NCBI RefSeq assembly: GCF_004339565.1
Contig: NZ_SMFZ01000001.1
Span: 3,957,099-4,021,098, forward strand
Length of the DNA stretch: 64,000 nt
Direction of reading: 5' to 3'
Source of the DNA: Pseudonocardia endophytica
GTDB lineage: Bacteria; Actinomycetota; Actinomycetes; Mycobacteriales; Pseudonocardiaceae
Shown piece by piece: positions 17,908 through 25,651 of this stretch (position 1 is its first letter; every line of letters begins with the position of its first letter). A model generated the notes under the pieces. The model searched no databases, was not told the DNA's origin, and saw only the letters and a program-made list of their open reading frames with translations. The position numbers and the translations under genes are program-made.

Positions 17908-17947
17908 GAGTACCGCGCTACTCGCAGTTTCGACGGGTGCTACTCGC
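17908..17947. promoter_or_regulatory. Repeated GAGTAGC element (candidate operator)
   Basis: GAGTACCGCGCTACTC (17908-17923) is a 16-bp near-palindrome (14 of 16 symmetric), and its right half GCTACTCGC (17917-17925) recurs at 17939-17947, 22 bp away, i.e. two helical turns. It lies in the 219-bp gap between the small gene at 17583-17828 and the whiB4-like gene. Which gene it serves is not clear. Confidence 0.35.
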
Positions 17948-18047
17948 CCGGGCGGCCGGCCGCGAGCAACCGGTCGGTGTCGCGTCGGTCCCACTGTCCG
18001 GCGGTGCGACGGACGGTCCGGCACCCGGCCGGACGGGGCCGAGCCGG

Positions 18048-18440
18048 TCAGACCGCCGTGCTGCTCGCGTAGTGGTCGGTGCGCGCGCGGCCGAGCAGCC
18101 GGGCCCAGCTGCTGACGTCCGGGCGACGGCGCAGCAGTGCGCGGCGCTCCCGCTCCGTCATGCCGCCCCACACGCCGAACTCGATCTGCTGGTCCAGCGC
18201 GTGCGCGAGGCACTCCGTGCGCACCGGGCAGACCACGCAGAACTCGCGCGCGTCGCGCTGGCGTGCCCCGGTGACGAACAGCTCGTCGGAGTTCTCGGTC
18301 CGGCAGCGCGCCGCGCTCCGCCAGTTCCACACCGGGCCGTCCGGGCGCCGTCCGGCCGCGCGCAGCCGGGGGCGGGACGGCCTGGCCGGCCGGTCGGTCG
18401 TGGGCAGGGTGGTGACGGACGCCGGGGCGTGTTCTGACAT
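18048..18440 (-). CDS. whiB4: WhiB-family iron-sulfur regulator (WhiB4-like)
   Basis: 130 residues. Four cluster ligands: Cys46, Cys68, Cys71 and Cys77 (CxxC followed by x5-C), then the beta-turn motif EFGVWGGMTERERRAL (87-102). This is a complete WhiB protein, binding a redox-sensitive 4Fe-4S cluster in the cytoplasm and acting with RNA polymerase sigma factor. ATG 18440 is used, preceded on the coding strand by GGAACCTCCC without a strong Shine-Dalgarno. It is divergent from the ponA2-like gene exactly as whiB4 (Rv3681c) is from ponA2 (Rv3682) in mycobacteria; the symbol rests on that synteny. WhiB4 acts in oxidative-stress response there. Confidence 0.88.
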   Translation of the reverse strand: MSEHAPASVTTLPTTDRPARPSRPRLRAAGRRPDGPVWNWRSAARCRTENSDELFVTGARQRDAREFCVVCPVRTECLAHALDQQIEFGVWGGMTERERRALLRRRPDVSSWARLLGRARTDHYASSTAV

Positions 18441-18634
18441 GGGAGGTTCCACCTCGGGGGCGACGGGCGGGCCCGGACGGGCCGCCGCTGAGCGGTCGGG
18501 AAGGGCGGGACGGGGCCCGCGCTGTAGGAGACGATTCTTCGTCCTGTGGCCGGTCACCGGCAGCGCGCAAAACTACGCAACCGGGCGGGCCCGACCTGAC
18601 GGGTACATGACGTGGTGCCCAGTACGCTGCCGAT

Positions 18635-20992
18635 GTGAGGTTCCCGCGCCATCTCCTGCGACCGATCGGCGTGCTCGCCGGCCTCTGCGTGCTCGCCGGC
18701 GTCGTCACCGCCGGGATGGCGTTCCCGGCGGCGGCCGGTCTCGGTGTGCTGTCCAACGAGGCCGGGGACAGCGTGAGCTCCAGCTCCGCCGACCTGGTCA
18801 ACACGCAGGCGCCGCTGACCACGACGCTGACCGACTCGGCGGGCCAGCCGATCGCCTACCTGTTCGACCAGAACCGCACCAACGTCACGAACGAGCAGAT
18901 CTCGCCGGCCATGAAGGCCGCGATCCTGGCGATCGAGGACCGCCGGTTCTACGAGCACCAGGGCGTGGACTGGCAGGGCACGATCCGCGCGGTGATCGCG
19001 AACTCGGCGTCCGGCGACGTCGTGCAGGGTGCGTCCACGCTGACCCAGCAGTACGTGAAGAACTACATGCTCTACGTCGAGGCGCAGACCGAGGCGGAGC
19101 GGCTGAAGGCCACCGAGCAGACGCCGGCGCGCAAGCTCAAGGAGGCGCGGATCGCGCTGCAGCTGGAGCGTCAGCTGTCCAAGGACGAGATCCTCAACCG
19201 CTACCTGAACATCGTGTTCATGGGCAACGGGTCCTACGGCGTCGCCGCGGCCGCCCGTACCTACTTCAACACCACGCCGGACAAGCTGACCGTCCCGCAG
19301 GCCGCGATGCTGGCCGGGATGGTGCGCTCGACCACCCAGTTCGACCCGATCCAGCACCCGCAGACCGCGACCGAGCGGCGCAACGTCGTGATCGACCAGA
19401 TGCGCCAGCAGGGCATGATCAACGACCAGCAGGCGCAGCAGGCGATCTCCTCGCCGCTGGGCGTGTCGAACCCGCTGGTCCAGGTGCCCAACGGCTGCAT
19501 CGGCGCGGGCGACACCGGGTTCTTCTGCAAGTACGTCGTGCAGTACCTGACCGAGGCCGGCTTCTCGACCGAGCAGATCAACCGCGGCGGCTACACGATC
19601 AGGACCACGCTCGACCGCGAAGCGATGCGGCAGATCAAGAACTCCGTGGACCGGGTCGCGCCGGACGCTCCGAACGTGGCCAACGCGATGGCGCTGGTGC
19701 AGCCTGGGCAGGACAAGCACCGCGTGCTCGCGATGGGCGCGAACCGCACGTTCGGCCTGAACGCGGACTCCGAGGAGACCAGCTACGGCCTGCCCTACCA
19801 GCCGGTGAACCTCGGTGCCGGTTCGGTCTACAAGATCTTCACCGCGGCCACCGCGCTGGAGAAGGGCCTCGGCATCAACTACCAGATGGACATCCCGCCG
19901 TCCGGCTACGCGTCGCCGATCTACCTGGACGGAAGCGCCCGGCCGATCCCGGTCGCGAACGCGGGCACGTACCCACCGGTGCTGTCCATGCAGGACGCGC
20001 TCGCGACGTCGCCGAACACCGGGTTCATCAAGCTCGAGGAGTACACCGGCATCCCGGACGTCGTCGACATGTCCGTGCGGCTCGGTATGAAGAGCCTGGC
20101 CACGACGCCGTTCACGGACCCGAACACCGGCCAGCGCACCGGCAAGTCGATCGCCCAGGTGACCAAGGACCAGAAGCTCGCGTCGTTCACGCTGGGCACC
20201 ACGCCGACGAGCGTGCTGGAACTGTCCAACGTGAGCGCGACGCTGTTGTCCGGCGGCAAGTGGTGCCCACCGACCCCGATCGACTCGATCACCGACGCGG
20301 CCGGCAAGCCGGTGCCGTTCACCGAGGAGGGCTGCCAGCAGGCCGTCGATCCCGGCCTGGCGAACACGCTGGTCACCGGCCTGAGCAAGGACGACACCAG
20401 CGGCACCTCGGCGGCGGCGGCGCGGTCGGCGGGCTGGAACCGGCCGATGATGGGCAAGACCGGCACCACGCAGCAGCACAAGTCGGCGGCGTTCGTCGGC
20501 GGAGTGCCGCAGATGGCCGGCGCGGTGATCACGTTCGACAACTCGAACTCGCCCCGCCCGCTGTGCGACAGCGGGTCCGCGCCGTTCCCCTGCGGCAACG
20601 GCAACATCTTCGGTGGCAAGACGCCCGCCGAGACCTGGTACGGAGCGGTGAACCCGCTGCTGGCCGGCAAACCGACGGAACCGTTGCCGCCGACGGAGGC
20701 CCGGTACCTGGAGGGCGGCTCGGAGTCGCGGGTTCCCGACGTCGTCGGCGACCGGCTCTCCGACGCCCGCGCCGAGCTCGAGGGCGGCGGCTGGACCGTC
20801 ACCACCCGGGACGTCGACAACCGGGCCCCCAAGGGCACGGTGATCGGCCAGACCCCGCGCGGTGCCGCCCTTCCGGGCCAGCGCATCACGCTGCAGGTGA
20901 GCACCGGATCGGTCCCGCCGCCACCGCCGATACCGACCCTGCCGGGCGCGGCACCACCCACGGCCGCGCCGCCCGCACCGGGTGGCGGCTGA
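18635..20992 (+). CDS. ponA2: Bifunctional penicillin-binding protein with PASTA domain (PonA2-like)
   Basis: 785 residues, GTG start. Transmembrane anchor ~10-30; GT51 glycosyltransferase with the catalytic Glu101 in EDRRFYEHQGVDW and GASTLTQQYVKN; transpeptidase with Ser397-Val-Tyr-Lys400, Ser459-Pro-Asn461 and Lys608-Thr-Gly610, all catalytic motifs intact. One PASTA domain (~698-765, RVPDVVGDRLSDA ... GTVIGQTPRGAALPGQ) is followed by a proline-rich end. It polymerises and cross-links peptidoglycan at the outer membrane face; the PASTA domain suggests muropeptide or lipid II sensing. A hairpin at 21116-21141 is the likeliest terminator. Confidence 0.93.
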   Translation: MRFPRHLLRPIGVLAGLCVLAGVVTAGMAFPAAAGLGVLSNEAGDSVSSSSADLVNTQAPLTTTLTDSAGQPIAYLFDQNRTNVTNEQISPAMKAAILAIEDRRFYEHQGVDWQGTIRAVIANSASGDVVQGASTLTQQYVKNYMLYVEAQTEAERLKATEQTPARKLKEARIALQLERQLSKDEILNRYLNIVFMGNGSYGVAAAARTYFNTTPDKLTVPQAAMLAGMVRSTTQFDPIQHPQTATERRNVVIDQMRQQGMINDQQAQQAISSPLGVSNPLVQVPNGCIGAGDTGFFCKYVVQYLTEAGFSTEQINRGGYTIRTTLDREAMRQIKNSVDRVAPDAPNVANAMALVQPGQDKHRVLAMGANRTFGLNADSEETSYGLPYQPVNLGAGSVYKIFTAATALEKGLGINYQMDIPPSGYASPIYLDGSARPIPVANAGTYPPVLSMQDALATSPNTGFIKLEEYTGIPDVVDMSVRLGMKSLATTPFTDPNTGQRTGKSIAQVTKDQKLASFTLGTTPTSVLELSNVSATLLSGGKWCPPTPIDSITDAAGKPVPFTEEGCQQAVDPGLANTLVTGLSKDDTSGTSAAAARSAGWNRPMMGKTGTTQQHKSAAFVGGVPQMAGAVITFDNSNSPRPLCDSGSAPFPCGNGNIFGGKTPAETWYGAVNPLLAGKPTEPLPPTEARYLEGGSESRVPDVVGDRLSDARAELEGGGWTVTTRDVDNRAPKGTVIGQTPRGAALPGQRITLQVSTGSVPPPPPIPTLPGAAPPTAAPPAPGGG

Positions 20993-21115
20993 CCTCGGCG
21001 TGGACCTCCCCGCCGTCGGATGCGGCGGCAGGCACACGGGGGACGCCGGGGAACCGGGCGCCACGGTACGGCCGCCCGACCGGCCACGACGTGACGACCG
21101 ATCCGTGCGAGCGAT

Positions 21116-21141
21116 CGATCGCCACGGCACGGCGGCGATCG
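21116..21141. terminator. Hairpin downstream of ponA2-like gene
   Basis: CGATCGCC (21116-21123) pairs with GGCGATCG (21134-21141) around a 10-base loop. It is nested inside a wider pairing GGTACGG (21065-21071) / CCGTACC (21174-21180). No U-tract, as usual in this GC range. The whole gap 20993-21287 holds no convincing gene. Confidence 0.4.
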
Positions 21142-21287
21142 TGACCATCGCGTGGCGGCCGATCCGTACCCCGTCCGGCCAACCGGCGCAGGCGACTCGT
21201 CGCCGCAGGTCACCCGTCCGTGCCCAGATCGGCGACGGTCGCGTGTGGACGTCGCCGGATGCCACCCGGCGGGCTTAGCATGCGGGG

Positions 21288-22100
21288 ATGTCGCCTACCG
21301 GGAACCGGCTGACGCCGGCGTCCGGGCGGGCGCCGGGCACCCGTGAGGACCGATCGACGGCCGGGCGGGCCGCGGCGCGGTCCGGAGTGCTCTCCGCCGT
21401 GCGATGGCCGCGTGCGCGTTCCCGCCCGCTCCCCGGGACCGGCGGCGACGACGGTCGCTGGGGCGTGGCGCGTCTGGTCGCCCAGCGCGAGGCGGAGCGA
21501 CGGGTCGCGACCGACCCGTCCGACACGGACGACCTGCCGGCGGAGGCCGAGGCCGGCGAGGCCTGCGAGGCCGACGTGCAGCCCGACGACGCCGTCCCGG
21601 CCGCCGAGGCTCCCGAGGTCGACGCCTCCGACGACGGCGCTCCGGCGTCCTCCGAGGACGACGTCCCGGCGCGCGCCGCTGACGACGGCGTTCCGGGGGC
21701 GTCCGGCGAGAAGGGGGCCGAGCCCGAGGACGTTCCCGTGGCCGTCGTCGACACGCCTGAACCGGCGACCGCGGACGACGAGCCCGGTCGGAGCCCCGGC
21801 CCACCCGCGCCACGCACACCGGAACCGGCCGTCCCGCCGTCGCCGCGCACACCGTTGCGGACGCCGCTCGTCCCCCGCCCCCCACTGCCGTCACCGCGCC
21901 GCCCGCCGGTCGTCCGGACGGGTCCCGTCGTCCCGAACGCCGCCGACGCCCGCGCGTCCCGCCCCCGGGTCGAGCCGGACCCGTCGTTGTTCGGTTTCGC
22001 CCGGCACACCCGCAGCCGCCTCGGCGCCCGGGTCTTCACCCTCTTCTTCGTACTGGTGTTCGCGCTGATCCTGGTGCAGACGATCGCGTCGATCGTGTAG
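21288..22100 (+). CDS. Acidic disordered protein with single C-terminal membrane helix
   Basis: 270 residues. An Arg-rich N-terminus (~1-70) is followed by a strongly acidic Ala/Asp/Glu/Pro region (~75-170), a Pro/Arg-rich region (~170-235) and, at the very end, one hydrophobic helix ARVFTLFFVLVFALILVQTI with no charged tail after it. This is tail-anchored topology. No family recognised; the composition matches neighbours' codon bias so it is probably real. It follows the ponA2-like gene on the same strand after 295 bp, in the place where mycobacteria have an unrelated phosphoesterase. A role near the cell wall machinery is only positional inference. Confidence 0.7.
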   Translation: MSPTGNRLTPASGRAPGTREDRSTAGRAAARSGVLSAVRWPRARSRPLPGTGGDDGRWGVARLVAQREAERRVATDPSDTDDLPAEAEAGEACEADVQPDDAVPAAEAPEVDASDDGAPASSEDDVPARAADDGVPGASGEKGAEPEDVPVAVVDTPEPATADDEPGRSPGPPAPRTPEPAVPPSPRTPLRTPLVPRPPLPSPRRPPVVRTGPVVPNAADARASRPRVEPDPSLFGFARHTRSRLGARVFTLFFVLVFALILVQTIASIV

Positions 22101-22239
22101 CCGCACACCGGCGCGACGGGACTAGCCCCCGGCCCTCGCGGCGAAGTGTCGGGGTCGACTACTACCCTGGCCGTATAGCCCGTGCCCGCCGGATTCGTGA
22201 GATGTCTCCCCGCCGATCGGCCCACGGGCGGGCCCCACA

Positions 22240-22259
22240 GGAGGAGGTGAGCCGCGATC
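22240..22259 (+). promoter_or_regulatory. Strong Shine-Dalgarno placed before an ATC codon
   Basis: GGAGGAGGTG at 22240-22249 is the best ribosome binding site in the region. In the reading frame of the MFS-kinase gene the following codons are TGA (stop, 22248), GCC, GCG, then ATC at 22257; no ATG, GTG or TTG occurs in that frame before GTG 22314, which has no ribosome site. Translation from ATC would add 19 residues that read smoothly into the first membrane helix. A GTG at 22247 opens a different frame. Confidence 0.35.
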
Positions 22260-22313
22260 GGTTCCCCGGCGAGCCCCCAGGTCTCCGCGCCGACGTCGCA
22301 CCGCGTCTCCTCC

Positions 22314-24302
22314 GTGCTGGCGATCCCGGCGTTCCGGCGCCTGTGGACGGTCACGGCGATCACGTCGACCGGTGAGTGGCTGTCCGTCCTGGCCCTGACG
22401 TCGCTGGCCACGCACCTGGCCGCAGGCTCCGGCTACGCGGCGCAGAGCTTCGCGCTCGGCGGTACGGTCGCCGTCAAGCTGCTGCCGTCGCTGCTGTTCG
22501 GCCCGCTGGCCGGTGCGCTGGCCGACCGGTTCGACCGTCGCAAGCTGATGGCCACGTGCGACTTCCTCAAGTTCGGGCTCCTGATCTCCATCCCGATCGT
22601 CGGCTCGCTGTGGTGGCTGCTCGCGGCCACGTTCCTGATCGAGCTGTGCGCGATGTTCTGGATCCCGGCGAAGGACGCGGCGGTGCCGAACCTGCTGCGC
22701 CGCCCGGACCAGATGGAGACGGCGGCCCAGCTCGGCCTCGTCGTCACCTACGGGGTCGCGGTCGCGGGCGGCGCCGGCCTGTTCGCGCTCGTGACCAAGT
22801 TCGGCCCGCTGGTGGACGCGAACTCCCCGACCACGGCCGTCTACCTGGCGCTGTTCGTCAACTCGTTCGCGTTCCTATTCTCCGCGCTGATGGTGTGGTT
22901 CCGCATCCCGGAGCTGTCCGGGAAGACCGCACCGTCCGAGCGGGCCACCACGCCGCCGTCGCTGGTGTTCATGCTGCGCGACGGGTTCACGTTCGTCGCG
23001 ACGACGCCGCTGATCCGCGGCCTGGTGATCGGCATCATCGGTGCGTTCACCGCGGGCGGAGCCGTGATCGCGACGGCGAAGCTCTACTCGTCCAGTCTCG
23101 GCGGCGGCGACGCCGCGTACTCGATCCTGTTCGTGTCCGTGTTCGGCGGGCTCGCGCTCGGCATGGCCGTCGGGCCGCGGCTGGCGCTGCGGCTGCCGCA
23201 CAACCGGTTGTTCGGCACCGCGATCGTCGGCGCCGGCCTGTCGCTGGCCGTCGTCGCCGTCGCCGTGCACCTGTTCATGGCGATCGTCGCCGTGATGTTC
23301 GTCGGCGGGTTCGCGGGCGTCGCGTTCCTGACCGGACTGACGATCATCGGCACGCAGGTCGCCGACGAGGTCCGTGGCCGGGTCAACGCGTTCGTCCAGT
23401 CCCTCGTGCGCGTGGTGCTGCTCGGCGCGATGTCGCTGGTCCCGATCGTCGTCGGCGTCGTCGCCACCCGCACGATCACCATCGACGGCACCCCGTACCT
23501 CGTCGACGGCACCCGGTTCGTGCTCGGCGGCGCCGGGATCGTGGCCGCGGTCGTCGGCACGATCGCCTACCGGCAGATGGACGACCGCAGGCTCGAGCCG
23601 TTGCTGAAAGACCTGGTCGGCGCCCTGCGCAACGGCGAGCTGCGCACCGGCAAGGGTGTGCTGATCGCCGTCGAGGGCGCCACCCCGGCGGAGACCGCCC
23701 GGCAGGCCGAGCGGCTGGCCGCGGCGCTGCGCGAGCGCGGCCACCACGTCGTCGAACCGGACGACGGGGAGCGCGACGCCGCCCGATGGACGGCCGCCAC
23801 CCGCGAGGCGAACCTGTCCGGCGCGCGGGCGAAGGCGCTGGCCGCGGCGGCCGTGCGCGCCGACCTCGTGGAGCGGGTGATCAGACCGGCGCTCGACGAG
23901 GGCGCCGTCGTCGTGATGGACCGGTTCCTGTCCAGCCCGCTGGCGCAGTTCGGCGTCGCCGCCGAGCAGATGGGCGCCGCACCCGACGACGGCGAGCTCG
24001 AGTACCTGGGCCGCTGGGCCTCCGGGCGCCTGCGTCCGGACATGTCCGTGCTGCTCGACCGCGCCCCGGACGCCGCGGGCGGCGCCGTGCGGGTGGCCGG
24101 CGAGGAGCACGCGCGGGTGCAGCGCCTGCTGGCCCGGATGGTCGCGGTGGAGCCGCACCGGCACGTCGTCGTGGACGCCGACGGCACCGAGGACGAGGTC
24201 GCCGATCGGGTCCGGGACGGAGTGTTCCCGCTGGTCCCGGCTCCGGCCGAGGTCGACCAGGCCACCGGTCCGGTCACCGGCCGCCCGGAACCGTCCACCT
24301 GA
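22314..24302 (+). CDS. MFS transporter-thymidylate kinase-like fusion with degenerate P-loop
   Basis: 662 residues from GTG 22314 (start uncertain, see the ribosome site at 22240). Residues ~1-430 form a 12-helix MFS transporter (FGPLAGALADRFDRRKLMA is the loop 2-3 motif). Residues ~445-650 have the thymidylate kinase fold: GVLIAVEGATPAETARQAE, then VVVMDRFLSSPLAQFG (Asp536-Arg537) and MSVLLDRAP. The nucleotide-binding loop that should read EGxDGxGKS/T is EGATPAETA: the glycine and catalytic lysine are Glu460 and Thr461. Kinase activity is therefore unlikely. MFS-tmk fusions next to holB are a known actinobacterial arrangement; the loss of the P-loop is the odd part. Confidence 0.85.
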   Translation: MLAIPAFRRLWTVTAITSTGEWLSVLALTSLATHLAAGSGYAAQSFALGGTVAVKLLPSLLFGPLAGALADRFDRRKLMATCDFLKFGLLISIPIVGSLWWLLAATFLIELCAMFWIPAKDAAVPNLLRRPDQMETAAQLGLVVTYGVAVAGGAGLFALVTKFGPLVDANSPTTAVYLALFVNSFAFLFSALMVWFRIPELSGKTAPSERATTPPSLVFMLRDGFTFVATTPLIRGLVIGIIGAFTAGGAVIATAKLYSSSLGGGDAAYSILFVSVFGGLALGMAVGPRLALRLPHNRLFGTAIVGAGLSLAVVAVAVHLFMAIVAVMFVGGFAGVAFLTGLTIIGTQVADEVRGRVNAFVQSLVRVVLLGAMSLVPIVVGVVATRTITIDGTPYLVDGTRFVLGGAGIVAAVVGTIAYRQMDDRRLEPLLKDLVGALRNGELRTGKGVLIAVEGATPAETARQAERLAAALRERGHHVVEPDDGERDAARWTAATREANLSGARAKALAAAAVRADLVERVIRPALDEGAVVVMDRFLSSPLAQFGVAAEQMGAAPDDGELEYLGRWASGRLRPDMSVLLDRAPDAAGGAVRVAGEEHARVQRLLARMVAVEPHRHVVVDADGTEDEVADRVRDGVFPLVPAPAEVDQATGPVTGRPEPST

Positions 24303-24303
24303 G

Positions 24304-25455
24304 ATGTCGGTCTGGGACGACGTCGTCGGCCAGCCCGCCGTCGTGGCCGAGCTCGGCGCGGCCGCGGCCGACCCGGCCGCGATGACGCACGCCTGGCTGT
24401 TCACCGGCCCGCCCGGCTCCGGGCGGTCGAACGCGGCGAGGGCGTTCGCCGCCGCGCTGCAGTGCCCCGACAAGGGCTGCGGCGAGTGCCGAGCCTGCCG
24501 CACGATCATGGCCGGTACGCACGCCGACGTCCGGGAGATCGTCCCGGAGGGACTGTCCATCTCGGTCGCCGAGATGCGCGCGCTGGTCCAGCTCGCCGCC
24601 CGCAAGCCCTCGACGGCGCCGTGGCAGATCGTGATCATCGGGGACGCCGACCGGCTGACCGAGGGCGCCTCGAACGCGCTGCTCAAGGCCGTGGAGGAGC
24701 CGGCGCCGGAGACCGTGTTCCTGCTGTGCGCACCGTCCGACCACCCGGACGACGTGCCGATCACGATCCGCTCCCGCTGCCGCCCGGTGTCGCTGCGCAC
24801 GCCGTCCGCGGAGGCCGTGGCCGGCGTGCTGCGCGACCGCGACGGCATCGACCCCGACCAGGCCGACTGGGCCGCGTCCGTCGCGGGCGGACACGTCGGC
24901 CGAGCCCGGCGGCTGGCCCGCGACGCACACGCCCGCAAGCGGCGGGAGTCGATCCTCGCCGTCCCGACCGGCCTGCACCGCCTCGGTGACGCGTTCGCAC
25001 ACGCCGACGCGCTGATCTCCTCGGCGGAGGCCGAGGCGAACGAGCTGCGCGAGCAGCGCGACGAGGTCGAGCGCGAGGAGCTCGCCGTCGCGATGGGCGC
25101 GGGCGGGACCGGCAAGGGCGTCGCGGGCGCGGCCCGCGCGGCGAAGGCAGCCGAGCGGGACCTGGAGAAGCGCCAGAAGTCCCGCGCCACCCGGACCCAG
25201 CGCGACGCGCTGGACCGCGCGCTCGTCGACCTCGCCGGGTTCTACCGGGACACGCTCGTCGCCGGGTCCGGCGCCGGCGTCGCGCTGACGAACCCGGACC
25301 GTGATCGGGAGATCCGCACGGCCGCCGCCGAGTGGACGGCGGAGTCGACGTTGCGCCGCCTGGAGGCGGTGCTCGCCTGCCGCGAGGCGCTGGAACAGAA
25401 CGTGAAGCCCCGGATCGCGGTCGAGGCGATGATGACCGCACTCCACCGCGGCTGA
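24304..25455 (+). CDS. holB: DNA polymerase III subunit delta'
   Basis: 383 residues, AAA+ clamp-loader subunit. GPPGSGRS (35-42) stands in place of the Walker A, with Arg for Lys as expected for the non-hydrolysing delta' subunit. Four zinc cysteines are at 54, 59, 62 and 65 (CPDKGCGECRAC); SRC is in TIRSRCRPVSL, and ALLKAVEEP matches the conserved helix. The C-terminal domain includes a charged helical stretch (~235-300), then the collar domain. It loads the beta clamp with DnaX and HolA. ATG 24304 is one base after the TGA of the MFS-kinase gene, so the two are one transcript. Confidence 0.92.
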   Translation: MSVWDDVVGQPAVVAELGAAAADPAAMTHAWLFTGPPGSGRSNAARAFAAALQCPDKGCGECRACRTIMAGTHADVREIVPEGLSISVAEMRALVQLAARKPSTAPWQIVIIGDADRLTEGASNALLKAVEEPAPETVFLLCAPSDHPDDVPITIRSRCRPVSLRTPSAEAVAGVLRDRDGIDPDQADWAASVAGGHVGRARRLARDAHARKRRESILAVPTGLHRLGDAFAHADALISSAEAEANELREQRDEVEREELAVAMGAGGTGKGVAGAARAAKAAERDLEKRQKSRATRTQRDALDRALVDLAGFYRDTLVAGSGAGVALTNPDRDREIRTAAAEWTAESTLRRLEAVLACREALEQNVKPRIAVEAMMTALHRG

Positions 25456-25511
25456 TCCGCGGCCCCCGCCCCGCGATGATCGACGGCCGCGTTCGGATGC
25501 AGGCGAGAACC

Positions 25512-25599
25512 CGCCCCGATCCGGACCCGACTGCCGATCACGGTGGGTGGCGCGCGGCAGATGGGCCGCATGATCGGCGGGATCGTCCGGATCGGGGCG
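25512..25599. repeat. Long imperfect palindrome between convergent genes
   Basis: CGCCCCGATCCGGAC (25512-25526) is the exact reverse complement of GTCCGGATCGGGGCG (25585-25599). Inside it, TGCCGATCA (25532-25540) pairs with TGATCGGC (25571-25578). A shorter copy, CGATCCGGAC, follows at 25611-25620, and GGCGAGAA flanks both sides. It occupies most of the gap between holB and the alcohol dehydrogenase stop, so it could terminate both; it also looks like a dispersed palindromic repeat. No gene is seen in 25456-25651. Confidence 0.5.
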
Positions 25600-25651
25600 A
25601 GAAACAGCCTCGATCCGGACGCGATCGCTGATCACCGTCCGGGGCGGGCTG

